Origin: Neoceratodus forsteri
Taxonomy: Eukaryota > Chordata > Ceratodontiformes > Ceratodontidae
DNA: 64,000 nt
Reading direction: 5' to 3'
Assembly: GCA_016271365.2 (NCBI GenBank)
Contig: CM057456.1
Coordinates: forward strand, 662,869,501-662,933,500
Part shown: in pieces, positions 10,023-22,491 of the stretch
Layout: every line of letters starts with the position of its first letter
How positions within the stretch are numbered: the first letter of the stretch is position 1
Translations under genes and position numbers: made by a program
The notes under the pieces: generated by a model
What the model was told of the DNA's origin: nothing
The model's input: the letters and a program-made list of their open reading frames with translations, nothing else
Databases searched by the model: none

Positions 10023-13000
10023 CTGAAAGGCATCAGTTTGTCCTAAGCAAAAGCAGAACCCTACTGAGGTGTGTCCTCTCAGCTGTGTTAAATTGTTTTT
10101 AAAACACTTTGGAATGAAGTTCAAGAATGGGACTACATAAATATCAATGATAACTTTTCAGTCTAGGCACTACCAATAGTTACTCAAATAACCAATGGTT
10201 CTGAGATGTGCCACACACACACAAAAGAGGAAAGTCACTGCGCAGAATGCATTATAGCCAGGCCTTGTATACTACATGAGTTCATATATTCAGTTTCAAC
10301 ATATGGGTGGAGTCTGTCAGTAGCATTATCAGCTCCTAACAACAGCCAACATCACAGAATCAAAGGTCAGTTTTTATGAGAAGCACACCCAAGCTGCTCA
10401 CCATTTACCACAAAATGAGTTTCTTACAAATAAACACTTGCTGTTTTTTTCAGCTTCCTGAGAGCAGATCATTTGAACTTCTCTTCAATAAACTATTTCA
10501 GTGAGTAGAAAGTGATAAAATAAGTCCCATGATGATTAGAAATAAGAACAATACATGGGACATATAAATGATACTGGAAGACACATACTTTCCAATTTCT
10601 GTGGTTTCTGTAAATACACATGAAATCAAAAGATTCACACCCAGAACAAAGAGTCATGGGTATGCAAATCCTTGAGTGTTGGGGGGCAGGGGGTAAGTTG
10701 ACTACAGAATGATTCAGCTGGTGCTACATTCTGTTTGACATGTCACTAGTCAGACCTCGCCACAATTCACACATACTAAACATACTGATAATCTAAAATC
10801 TGATCAAGAAAAGTACAAATGATGGTAACAGGTGGAAGCGATCACTTGCCCCTAAAAAGTAAAAGAATGTCACAAATATTGCTCTTTCTAATTGTTAACA
10901 TCCCCCAGCCCCACCACCCCAAAATATGGAAGAAAATCTCTTTTTTTCACCAAAAAGCCACCATTCACGTATGGAATCAGTTATCACCTACGAAGACTCA
11001 GTTTGAGTTTTCATATGCAATTTTTTTACAATGCATTCTGGCTATCTGTCTAGACAGCCCATTTCCCAGTCTTTTTTAGTTTATAGTTATCAGACTCCAG
11101 CCTACAGATATCAGGGATCATAGCTAAACACCTTTTTGTTTTCTTTTTTCCCCTTATCTGCGTTCCTCAAACTCCTGCTCTTAGGTCAGCTGCCCATTTT
11201 ACCTCCTCAGGGATGCTCTTAGCTGGCTGAGTCAATGGGGTCTGTGTGCCAGAACTTCTGTAACAGCCCATTTCCATGTGAAGATGTTCCCATGTATAGT
11301 ACAGTCTAGTTTCTTTGTGCACATATTTCAATAAAACAGCAGCGATCCAAGTCATTGTTATTGCTTGTACCGGCATCTGCTGCTCAAGGACAGTGATAAC
11401 ATCAATAGAGGATCCTCCCTGAACATGGCCAAAAAATCTACTAGTGGACCCATCCCATTCAAATCCTCTGGGTAGCTATACCTGCTATAACCCATTCTTC
11501 CTAATCGTGAGAAGGCTTTTGCCTGTGCCTGTGCTTCTTGCCTGTGCAACTCAGGGTGCCCTATACCCTCTCAGTATCCAGTTCTGCACTTTGAAATGGT
11601 TCCTTGGTTCTAGGCAGCGAAATCAAAGCCCCTAGAATTTTGTTACCAACCTTTCTAACCCAATTCCACTCTGGATAAGTCCAGCATTAGTCTAAGCCAT
11701 TATTAAAAATACCTGCCAAACAAAATGCATAAAGCCTGCTGTTTTGTTTGGCTAATTCTCAGGTGTCCAGCAAAAGGAGTGTCATGGATTAGGGTCACCA
11801 GCTGCTTCCTGCTTTCCACAGGGACCACTAACTGCCATGGAACCCTTACCTCTAGCCCTTTCCTTTGGCATCTACTTTGTTCAATAATCCAGTCTTCCAG
11901 TGCTCCTCCTTGTTACCATTTCCGTTATAGTTACTGTTGGACTGAGTGCCAGTTCTTGCAGTTTCTGCAGGAATGGATCAGCTTTCTAAGTCCTGCTAAG
12001 ATTATCATGCTCAACTCTCCCAGTATGTTCACTGCCAGTAGGAGACCTGCACACAGCTAGGGTCCCCACTGTCTGTAGCTTGGACACAGAACAGCCACTC
12101 CCAGCTACTTATTCAGTCAGAATGGCTACATTATCTGCTGCTGAGACTGGGTTGACTCTGGCCACACTGCTCCCTCTATTTCCTCAGTAGCCTGTCTTTT
12201 GATCTGACTACTGGTGGTGGCACAGACAACATTTCTTCTCTTGTACATCTCCTGTGTCCTGCCAGTACAAGCAGGAATCAATGTACAAAGTTACATCAAC
12301 AGGGCAGTCTGTTTCTACTACCTGTATCCCCTGACTGCCTTCCCAGCTCAGGAAGACCCCAGCCATAGGTACCACCACAGGGCAGGTCACTCACCAAATT
12401 CTGGAGAAGTGACTTGGCAGAATCTATTATTCATTTAATAAATTCTGTTTAACCATATAAAGGGAAGCACCTGTGTCTCTAAACACATGTTATTTTACCA
12501 TTAATAAAGATAGGGTGCATGAGCAAGGGAATTAGCAGAGTCAGAATGTCCTGACCAGGTCCCTATGTACTGTTCTCTCAAAGGGACATCCCCCCTCTCT
12601 GCCATTAGTTCCTTATTTCTATTCTTTGGGCAAGCGTATGATAAACATGCTGGTTTCTGGCATATATTATGTAATACCTCAAAGTTAGGGGATGTATATA
12701 TTTTTTTCACTTGTCCCCCTCCCTCCCAGCTCTTGTCTGCAGTCTGACTGATCGCTCCTATGCCCCTTTGTTTCCTTTTGCACTGTTCAGCACTGGAAAG
12801 GGGGGTCATGGGCAAGAGACCCTCCCTGCGGGGCTTGTGTGGCCCAATTTCCTGGCCAGATGCTAGGACATCCCCTGCCCTACAAAAGGGCTGGGGAGTG
12901 CCGAGAGTGGGGGTTGGCAGCTAAACATGGAAGGTGGAGGGCGCGAGGAGCATGGACAATAGCATAGTACCTGGAGTGATCTGTAGCTCTTCCAGCATCA

Positions 13001-16000
13001 CGTCCCTCTGTCTTCAGTTCAAGGCCGGGTGGTGGCAGCAGCAACAGGGTCCATCAGGTGGGAGCAAGACACCCTGGTGTGATCCATTCTCTTCCCCAGA
13101 GCCCTGAGTGGTGGTGGTGGTGGGGACTGCCGGCTGACTAGGTGGTGCCACAGGAAAACTGGTCTGGGTGGAAAATGCACCCCGGACCTGTGGTTCCACC
13201 TCAGCAGCCATGCAAATTGAAAAGGAGCTGGGTGGGAGCACGGCTCCCTGGCTAAATTTCCTGCCTCCCCTTGACAGCAGTAAAGTCCCAGGCCATGGCA
13301 GTGAGTGGGCCTAGTGCCCGATTTTAAATTATACTCACACCATGGGTGCTAGGAAAATGGAGAGAGGGGGAAAGAAATGAAAAATAAAAGGGTCCGAGTG
13401 CCCAAAAGAATTAAAGGATCAGTGCCCTAGTAAGGACAAGGGGGGTGCAGAAGGCTCCATAGGAGAGCTGCCTGCCCTGAGAAGGGGAGAGGTATTAAAG
13501 GGTCAGGGGACTGAGTTCCTCAGAGGAAGTGAGGGAGAGAGGAAGAAAGAGAGAGAGAGAGAGAGACCACCACATTTATTTTTCTTTCCTTCTTTGTTTT
13601 GTTTAGAGTGTCTCCAGGGGGATGAGCAGTCTGAGCTGATTAGCAGCTTAACCCCAGACAAAAGAGGGGCCATGAGAGGTGGGAGGGGCTGGCAGTGTGG
13701 GCCCTGTGGTCAGGTCTTCAGGTAGATTGATTAGTGGGTAGAGCTGGGTAGCCTTCATTGGTGGTCATTAGGAGAGTGGGAGCAGGCCCAGGATTCCCAT
13801 AGACCTTGGGCATAAAAACAGTAATATTGTAATAGAGGAGCGTGGCTGCTGAGACAGCCAGGACAAAAACATCTTTAGAGGTACAGTACCCTCTGGGGAG
13901 GGGATGGAATGATCCTAGTTGCCCTGGGTTGCCCACAATGTTCTGTAAGGGTTTCCTGAGCACCACCCCACCCAAACTGTGTTGTTGTCTGCCTGATGCC
14001 CCTAGAAACTGCACCCTTTGCAAGAACTGAACTGTCTACTGACAAAACTAATCTGTTTGCTTCCAACCATAACTGTGTTCTCAAATTCCATCCAGGTGTA
14101 CCTAACATCTAGCTTCACCATTGTTGCCTGGACCAGATTCATCAGAGCCTGATGCTGACCCAGGGAGGTCCCCGGCCCCGTCCACTGCCTGCAGGAGAAC
14201 CACCTCCAGTGATGTCAGCCTGTGCTGAAGTCCCAACACAGTGTTCCAGCATCATCTCTGTAACAGTAATTGGTAGACAGCAGCTAGTGAGGTATCCAGT
14301 AGTGAGTCAACTTAGTAGCCACCCTTGCTCAAGCTTGAAGAACCACAGTTAATGTCATGCTTGCCCTCTTCATATTTTGTTGACCATCCATAAGTGTGTG
14401 CATTCCCATGTTGCTTTGTAGAGGCCATCCAAAGATCATACCACTGGCGGTCTTGGTAAGAGGTCACCTGGGTGTCAGGGACCTGCCAGTGGTCATTGCT
14501 GCACTTTGTCTAGTGAACCACCTGCCAACCAGAAGTCTTCAACTTATTACCCGGAGCTGCAGAGGATCACCAAGCTCTTCATTGACCAGTGAGCAGTGTT
14601 CCTCATTCTGTTCTGTTCCATTGGGGGATGCCCCATTCTGGCCTGTTTGTAACAAGTGCTTTGTGGGGTCAGTGCCCACCTGCTGATCAGCCGACACAGA
14701 GGAAAGTCCAAGCTTGGTTCCTCAGGTTTCATCATCTTGGCCAAGTGTACATAGGACTTGGACTCAAAGAGGCTATCACCTGTTCTTGGTTCGACCAGTT
14801 GTTGGTCCTAATCATAGTGTTTGTTTATTTTTATTACCCTGTAGTAAACCGTTACCTAGTTTTTATTGTCCATGGTAAATAAACCTCTTGCATCTTGGTC
14901 ACTGAGTAAGCTTCCAGTCTCTCCTTCCAGATTTGTGTCTGGCCTGTCCTAGAATTGTTAGATAACCTTAAGGCCTCCTACATTTACAACTCTGCTCCCC
15001 AACCCTTTAGTTTGGGAGCATTATTTTTTACCTTAGGTTCAGGTTCAGGCTGGTTCACCTTTAGCTGCCCCTCTGGGTCCCGCTAAAATCAAACGCATGG
15101 ACAGAATAAAGCAGGCTGAGATTTTAAAGTTGTTAAGATTGTTTTTTATTTGTTTGTGTATTTTTTTACTTGCCAAAGTGCTCTGCAGATAGTACAAATG
15201 GTGTACACAGGGTAAATCCCATAGATAAACCACTTCACATTAATCAGTTAGTCCAGTAAGGCAGCAATGATGTTCCTGCACAAATGCAGATCTCCATCAG
15301 TCCAAAGAGCATAAGGATTTAAATATCCATTACCAAAGAGTCCAACTAGTTTGGGTGTTTCCCTCCACTACAAATTCCTCAGGGGGCATGGCTATTGCAG
15401 AGGTAACATCCTGGTATCTTTATACTGTGTCATCAGTGACTTCATAATGATATCACTCTATCTCAGTGAAAAAGTGCATTGTTCTTTACATAAAGTGCTC
15501 TCAAGTAGAAAAGATTCTATAAAATGTACAAATAGGCTATCCAGACAAACACGTTTGCTTGCTTGTATTTGCTGTACAGTTATTGGGCATAGATGGTGCA
15601 GCACAAGCAGTTAAAATTAACAAATGAATACATGAGTTATAACAGTAAAATTGTCATGAATGGGAAATGAAGAGGTTCATCTGTAACATTGTTGTTTTCT
15701 TAGATTCTGATTCCAAATTGTCAGAGTATATTTTGTTACCCCAGTATATATGAAAATGACAGGAATCATTTATCAAATGACACCAGCATGTAAATTTTGC
15801 AGAATGACAGCAAAAACAAGTTTTAAAGGGGGATTTCAAAATGAAACCTGCCATGTTCTGGAAATGGGGTAAAAATGGCTATGTTGAAAATGTTGGTTCA
15901 AAAAGTAAAATGGAATGATGTTCACTGTGGCAGCATGAGTGAGATCAATTGTTCTTAAGACTCTTTCTTGCTGACCAGTCTTTTTCCTGAAATAATTTTG

Positions 16001-16269
16001 TGTCCTGATCACTGTGATGTTTAGTAGAGGAGTTCATATGCAACATAACATGAAATTGATCTGGCACTATATTTATTTAATAACCTTAGATTAAAACACA
16101 TTTCTTCAGTTTCTTTACACCAATATCTGGTCCTTATGAGACAATGGGTTCTTGAAAGTAGGGATCTTAACAGATGTAGACCCAATATGAACAAGAAACA
16201 GCACTAACTGTCTAAGACAAAAGTGTTTTTTAATTTATCGTAATATTTTGTATGAACTACAAAGGCTTG
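10023..16269. other. Unassigned 6.2-kb stretch
   Basis: No frame here carries a motif I recognise. 10199-10230 has a short CA run, and 13548-13565 is a GA run. 12900-13260 has GC-richer sequence whose minus strand holds a short block (GRDVMLEELQ) vaguely like the end of a Harbinger Myb-like protein, too weak to call. 14870-14890 has an AATAAA hexamer without an associated gene. Short unrecognised repeats are likely. Confidence 0.5.
13548..13565. repeat. GA dinucleotide microsatellite
   Basis: About nine consecutive GA units lie inside a purine-rich tract. Confidence 0.85.
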
Positions 16270-17895
16270 AGAGGTGGTCTAAGGTTTAGAAGTTGAAATT
16301 CAATTCTAAAAAGTGCAATGTGATGCACCTAGGGAACCAGAACCCCAGGATGGAGTACTGGCTGTGTGGGGTAAGACTTTGCACTATGGCTGAGGAATGG
16401 GAATTAGGAGTTATCATTAGTGACTCCCTGAAACAATCAAGCTAGAGATACAAGACCTATATTATGGCAGATAGAATCCTGGGATGAATTGGGACTGGAA
16501 GAGGTACTGCAGCAGATAAAAAGAGGTAATACTGCCTCTTTATAGAGATGTTGTGAGGCTACGCCTGGAATATTGTTCCCAGTCCTGGAGTTCTCACCTC
16601 CAGAAGGATAAGGACAGGCTGGAGACAGTGCAGCAAACAGTGACAAAGATGGTTCAGGGCCAGAAGGGCAGACCTTATGAGAAGAGTCTCAAGGCACTGA
16701 ATATGTACTTGCTGGAGACCAGACAGGAGAGGGGGAAATATGATGGAGACTTCCAAGTTCCTGAAAGGAATAAAAAAGGTGAACTTTGGGGGATTATATA
16801 CCATGAATAACAGTTTGGACCCAATTACAAGATGCATGGTGCAACTCACGGGCGTATGCGAGTTGCACCATGCGCCGCTATGCCAGGGACCCTGCACCAT
16901 ATTCCAAGACAGGCAGAGTCCCCAGCACCTAGGTCCCATGACTTGTGGCAGCTGCAGGCTAGTGCCACAGGAATGGTGCAATGGACCTGGGTGCCACAAG
17001 TTGCAGCCTGTGATTTACTGCCCCCTCAGAGCCCCCCACCCCAAAATGCACCTGCAACCACCTGGGGCATTGGGGGGGCTGGCCGGGTGGCACAGGCGTT
17101 TGGGGAAGCAGTGCAGGAAATGGACCCTGGGGGGCTATGACATTCAGGGATGGGGGCATGACCTTGCTGGGGGGGATGTGGAGCAGGGATATGTGCTTCC
17201 CATGGTGCTGTGGCATGGGCATCCATCAGTTGGCATGGATGAATACTCATTAGACCACCTCTATGCTGGTCTAAGTTCGCAGCACCATAGCAGGCCTTGG
17301 GAATGGTGTTAGTGGGTTACGTCAGCCACCCTTCTGGAATAGGGTGCAGTTGCTGCCATAACCCACACTTGTGCCATGCTGCAGTGGGTTGTGGGTGTAG
17401 TGAGTGGTGGAGCCCACCTTTGGTGCAATCCGCATATAGCACGGTGCAAGCTGCCTCTTGGAATCCCGACATGTGGAATACATGGCATGAGGTGCAATTT
17501 ACACCATAGGGTCTGGCATAGATCACCTTGCACCAGGCATATCATGTTCTGGAATTGGGCCCTTTGTGCTCATGAGAGTACGAGTGGAAACTGACAGGAG
17601 GGAGGTTCCAAAGTGATATGAGGAAGTAGTGTTTCACAGAAAGGGTGGTGAAACTGTGGAATAGTCTACCAGCTGAGGTGGTGAGCACCAAAACCATTAA
17701 TGGTTTGAAGCACAGCTGGGACAGAGTGAAGGGTATAATGGTTACTCAGGGCAATACTAACAGGGAGGGGAACAGAGATGGATAGGGAAGGCTAGAACCC
17801 TGTATGGACAATAGGTCCCAGGGTTTGATAGGGATTCTAGGGCAGACTTGATGGACCAGCAGTTTTTTTTCTGTTGTCATTGTCTAGGTTTCTGT
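16270..17895 (+). mobile_element. CR1 LINE 3' fragment, split by a DNA element
   Basis: This is a 5'-truncated CR1 copy. 16270-16810 translates in pieces to the end of the reverse transcriptase domain (MHLGNQNP, then LRLEYCSQSWSSHLQKD and VQQTVTKMVQG). 17563-17895 gives the C-terminus and 3' UTR, ending in the usual ..TTTCTGTT. Between the two halves sits the 746-bp element at 16817-17562. The 3' tail GGGCAGACTTGATGGACC is the signature shared by the CR1 copies elsewhere in this window. Confidence 0.8.
16817..17562. mobile_element. Non-autonomous TIR element (746 bp) with TTT target duplication
   Basis: It starts GGACCCAATTACAAGA and ends with the reverse complement of GGGCCCAATTCCAGAA, giving terminal inverted repeats of about 16 bp with a few mismatches. 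TTT flanks it on both sides (16814-16816 and 17563-17565). It interrupts a CR1 whose two halves are otherwise continuous, which confirms both borders. Near the left end GGTGCAACTC and GAGTTGCACC form a hairpin (about 16836-16867). It has no coding capacity. The 3-bp duplication and the GG(G/A)CC start suggest Harbinger, but the superfamily is inferred. Confidence 0.75.
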
Positions 17896-17929
17896 TTCCT
17901 CTACAAAGCATGACAGTGATCATGACACT

Positions 17930-19610
17930 AAATTTTGCTGGGACAAAGATTGAGGAGGGGAGAGAAAAATAGCAAATGCCACTGAGTGGCTAATATAAAT
18001 TATAAGGAATGGCAGCAGATTTGGGGAGGACAAATATGGGGTAGAGGGAGAGAGTAAGTGCTGTAGATTTGGGTGGGGGAGAGAGCGAGAGAGATGAATT
18101 GCCATAGAGCAGCTAATGTATGTGGAGAATACACACATGTTTGGGGAGCAGAGATTTTGAAGTGGAGGAATGCCAGTAGTGTTCATACTAAGGATGCCAG
18201 TAGCATTTGTGAAAAGCAAAGTGGCTAATGGTAGAAAAAGTGAATGGGGGTATATTGATGGGCAGAGAGCAGTGAGGGGGAGATAATGTATTGAAAAACA
18301 AAACATGTGTAGAGACAATGGCAGTGAACTGGGGAATCAGAAACTGGGGAGGAGAGGGATAGAGACCAAGTGTCAGAGTGCAGTTAATGTGTATGTACAA
18401 TACCAGCAATTTGGAGGGGGGGAGGGCAGATATCGAGGAGGGGAGAAACAGAGAATGAGTGTCGCAGAGTGGCTAATGTGAATGATGATGAATGGCAGTA
18501 GGTATGTTCAGCAGAGTTCAGGGAGGAGGAGGAGGAGAGAGAATAAGTGTTGCAGAGTACTTACTGTGTAGGGACAATACCAGCATTTTGGGGGAGGGCA
18601 GATTCTGGGAACAGGAGAAATAGAGAGCAGGTCCCGCCGAGCTGCCTATGTGCATGATAGTGAATAGCAGCATTTTGAAGGGACAAAGAACAGGGAGTGG
18701 GAAAGAGCAAGTGACTTAGAGTGGCTAATACACAGGGAAAATGTTGGCATGTTGGGGGGGCAGAGAGCACGTGGCCTAGAGCAGCTATTGTGACTTAAAG
18801 TGAATGGAGACAGTCTGGGGTAGATATGAAGGAGAGAGAGACTGCAAGTGCTACAAAGCAGGTAATTTAAATGAAAGGGGGCACGTAGGGGGCAGAGACA
18901 GGGAGGTGGGGAAAGAGCAAGTACCAATGAGTAGCAAATGTACATTATACTGAGAATGGTGGCATGCTGGGGGGTCAGAGATGCAGTAAGAAAGAAATAG
19001 AGCCAGACAGCCTATCAAGTACATGGAGAATACTGGTATGTTGAGAATGGAGGGAGTGGAGAGGGGAAGGATAGGGAGACAATGGCACACAACAGCTGTT
19101 ATGAAGCACTAGGAGTGATGTGCCATTTGATGGTGGATGGGAGAGTGTAGCTGCTGCAGAGAGGTGAATGTGAAGGAACAATGCTGCCATTTGGGGTGGC
19201 AGATATCAAGGAGGGGAGAAAAAGATAGCAAGTGCCATAGAGCAGATCATGTGAATGACAATGAATGACAGCATCTTGGGGCAGCAGAGATCAGGGAGAG
19301 GGGAAGAGCAAGTGCTGCAGAGCAGCTAATCTATATGGAGAATATTGGCATGTTATAGGGGCAGTGATTGAGGGAGGAGATGGATATAGAGTAACTGGCA
19401 CAGAGCAGCTAATGTGAATTATGATGAAATGCATCAGTTTGGGGTGCAGATATTGGGGCGGGTGAGAAAGCAAGTTCTACAGAGTAGATATTGTGAATGG
19501 TGGGGGATTTGGGAATGCTGGGAGCAGAGATCAGGGAAGGGGAAGAGCCCAAGTGCAACAGTGCAGCGAATGTATTCAGAGAATGGCGCCATGTTGCAGG
19601 GTTCATAGAT
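17930..19610. repeat. Diverged ~80-bp tandem array, left block
   Basis: About 19 imperfect units share the order GGGGAGAGAGCAAGTGC, CAGAG, (A/G)GCTAATGTGAATG, an AATGGCAGCAT-like block and TTGGGG..CAGAGATCAGGG. The GCTAAT-like landmark recurs roughly every 70-90 bp (for example 18722, 19322, 19408, 19484, 19562). Long minus-strand frames here only mirror the repeat. The array follows directly after the CR1 3' end. Confidence 0.8.
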
Positions 19611-19611
19611 G

Positions 19612-19757
19612 GGGTAGGTGGGCAATAATACCCAACAGGGTGGTAAGTATTGGGCTATACCTGATTGCCCAGGGGCATAATGAGGCCCAACACCACAGGC
19701 AGGGGGCCTTATAGCCTCTGGAAGGTCCAATATAGCTCAATATTGCCCACCCTGGAA
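19612..19757. mobile_element. Small fold-back element or hairpin
   Basis: AGGTGGGCAATAAT on the left mirrors AATATTGCCCACCCT on the right. It begins at the point where the 80-bp array is interrupted. It has no coding content, and the family is unknown. Confidence 0.5.
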
Positions 19758-20934
19758 AGTACTATTGCACTTAGAAAATGGGTGACATGTTGAGTATATG
19801 CAACAAAGTGTTAAAAATGTTTTAAATGCTACAGAAAATGTAATAAAAATCAACAACAAAGGCATTTTGTTGTACAGTAGTGCATCTATTGGTAGTGTTG
19901 CAAGTATAGGGTGCTGCAGTGTTTTGTTTTTTAATTTTTTTGCTATGCAGTACTCCATTTTCAGCCCAGAAATGATGACAGGAACAGCAGCACTGAAAAG
20001 ATGAAGACACTGCAAGATGGACCATCTAATAACTGAAAGCAGGGAGGTTTTGCTGAAGTGGGCTATTGGCTGTGATGATTTTAAAATACAAGCAGAGGCG
20101 AGGGAGTGGCAAAGCAGCAGTTCCACAACAAGATGCTAGCAGTAAGAAGCAGTGTGTAGAGGTACACACAGGTGGGCAGTCTTATTGTCACTTTTATTTA
20201 TTTTAATAAACTAAGAAGACGTCAGTCAGCAATTAGGATCTGTTGTCAGGCATCCCCTCTCTCATGACCTGCTCACCAGTGAAAATAGTAGTTCCAGCTC
20301 CTGACTTCCACTATTCACATCAATTTGAGCTGTAGTGGAGCCAGTATGAGTGGGGGAAGCTGTGTGTAGTAGTGCTTGCTACAAGTTTAAGCAACGAAAA
20401 CTGTTGCTTTTTAACAAGGGCAAAGTTATTTGCAATAAAGGACCATAGTGTGTGCCACTTTTTCATTAGAAGAAGGGTCTTCTGAGTGGCTTAACAAATG
20501 GTTTTATGAGGTGGGGAGGGGTCTGTATCTGTGGCAAAGTGAGAGAACAACATGGCAACTACAAGTTTGAAAAAAATGTTTTTTTCTTTATGAAGTGAGA
20601 TAACTTAGGCTCAATGTAAGTGTGATGACTTCTGTTGTGCCATGTGGCAGTTTGAGTTGGGGGGGGGGCTCTTGCTCGCTAAGCAGGACAAAAAAATAGT
20701 GGCTGTTTAAAAGTGAACTTTTAGCTGGCTCAATGATACCAGCTGGTAATGGGGCAGGCTGAGCTGGCACCTGTTTTACCTGGGCTCTGTTGCCTGATAA
20801 ATGCCCACTTTGCCAATGGGTTCAGCCAATGAGAGCTCGGGGTAAGCTGAAGCCCATTCTCTAAAACAGAGATAGGGCTGGATAGCATGTAATATATATG
20901 TAAAATGGTAATATTGTGCTGGGGAGAGAGATCA
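19758..20934. other. Non-repeat DNA interrupting the 80-bp array
   Basis: About 1.2 kb lacks the array landmarks, which resume at 20935. It probably arrived as one or more insertions, but I cannot define clean ends. A G11 run lies near 20659. No gene is seen. Confidence 0.45.
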
Positions 20935-21290
20935 GGGAGGGGAGGAGTAAGAGCAAATAGTACACACCGTGTAATATGAAGTGGGGGGAGAGCTAAAGTG
21001 CAACTGAGTGGCTAATGTGCACGGTCAATGCCAGCATTTGGGGCAGCAGATATCAGGGATGAGGCTAAGGAGAAAGTGCCTCAGAGGGGCTAACATTAGA
21101 GATAATGTTGGCATGTTGTGGGGGAAAGATATCTGGGATGGAATGGAGATTAAGCAAGTGGTGGAGAGCAACTAGTGTGAATAACATTGAACAGTGGTAG
21201 TTTGGGGGGCAGATATTGAGGAAGGGAGAAAGCAGGTACCACAGAGTGTCAAATGTATACTAGGAATGGTGGCATCTTAGGGTGGTCGGA
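20935..21290. repeat. Diverged ~80-bp tandem array, right block
   Basis: About four or five more units of the array at 17930-19610, in the same orientation and with the same landmark (GGCTAATGTGCACGG at about 21012, GGCTAAC at about 21088). Confidence 0.7.
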
Positions 21291-21860
21291 GATAGGCTAG
21301 AGTGGGTATTGAGCTCAACCAAATAAAATAGATGAAACGCTTTGATCAGGTTGAAAAAGGGTTTATGGTTAAAAACTCATTGCAGTGGCATTCATCCTAC
21401 CGCAAAATGGCCAGTGTTTTACATTGTCACATGCCTTTTCAATGTGTAGCCAATTGTAAAACTGAGTCCACATAAGTGGTACCTTAAATAGATATGCTGT
21501 CATTTTCTAAAACAAATATTTTGGTTAACAGATTATTTTACATTATAAACGTAGGTAACTACAAGTGACCAATCAGGGCTGAGTAATAAGATACATAACT
21601 ATAATCATAACAATGTATGAATTAATAAAGTGCAGATATTATTTGAGCTATTAAAATCACACACCTAATCTAGAATATTAATATTTCACATATCCTCTCA
21701 CATACCTACTGCTCAATGCAGTTTATGCAAGCAAAAATCCAATATTATTACAGAAGGCACTTCATAGGACTCTGGCTAACAGAAATTACATTACAAGTTC
21801 TTTATTTGCAATAGTTGGTGATTTGTACAATGCAATAAAATTCAGTGAATCCTTTGTACA

Positions 21861-21884
21861 GCTGCAGTGGGTGGAGCCCTGCAG
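21861..21884. repeat. 24-bp exact repeat, copy 2
   Basis: Identical to 2321-2344, in the same orientation. See that entry. Confidence 0.7.
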
Positions 21885-22428
21885 ACGGCTTGCTATTAAG
21901 GTAGAAAAAGAGAGCATTCCAGATTCAGAACAGACTAGATCAAATGAAGGGTTTGTGCAACCAATCCGTTAATTAATTGAAGAAGTCTGCTGTGTTCATT
22001 CAGCTGAGCAGTGTTGCAACACACTATTTTGTGTGATTACTAGCTTCAGTCTGGGTAGAATTCTCTTTCAAGAAAGATTCAGAGCTCATAAACATGTTAA
22101 CTCAGTCAGTCTTTTCCAGACAGAAAAAGGAACTGAGATTGAGGAAGCAGGCACAGATTTCAGATGCTATGGAGAAAGGCCTCAGATCAACACAGCGTAA
22201 GGTGCTGTTATCAGTTCAACAGATCAGCAAGAACTAATAAAAGGACAGAAGTAAATAACACACTAATTTATGTAAATCACTTAATGTTTTTTCATATTGA
22301 TTATTGTGGTTATTGTTCATATTTTTGAAATCAATTGGTGAAAGTTAGTACAACAAACAAAGCTAAAAAAGGGATGTTACATGCAAGCAAAGACAAAGGT
22401 CTCAGTTCTGCTCATATCATGGAGAGGA

Positions 22429-22491
22429 GTGTGTGTGTGTGTGTGTGTGTGTGTGCATGTGTATATGTTTGTGTGTGTGTGTGTGTGCCTG
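22429..22491. repeat. GT microsatellite, interrupted
   Basis: Two GT runs are separated by a short GCATGTGTATATGTTT-like interruption. Confidence 0.9.

Noticed and set aside
12900..13260. Remnant of a Harbinger Myb-like gene on the minus strand
   Set aside because: Only a ten-residue block looks suggestive and no termini are nearby; not enough to call.
17920..19730. Series of minus-strand frames of 60-132 codons rich in Leu, Ser and Pro
   Set aside because: They follow the 80-bp tandem array and have repeat-derived composition; no independent support.
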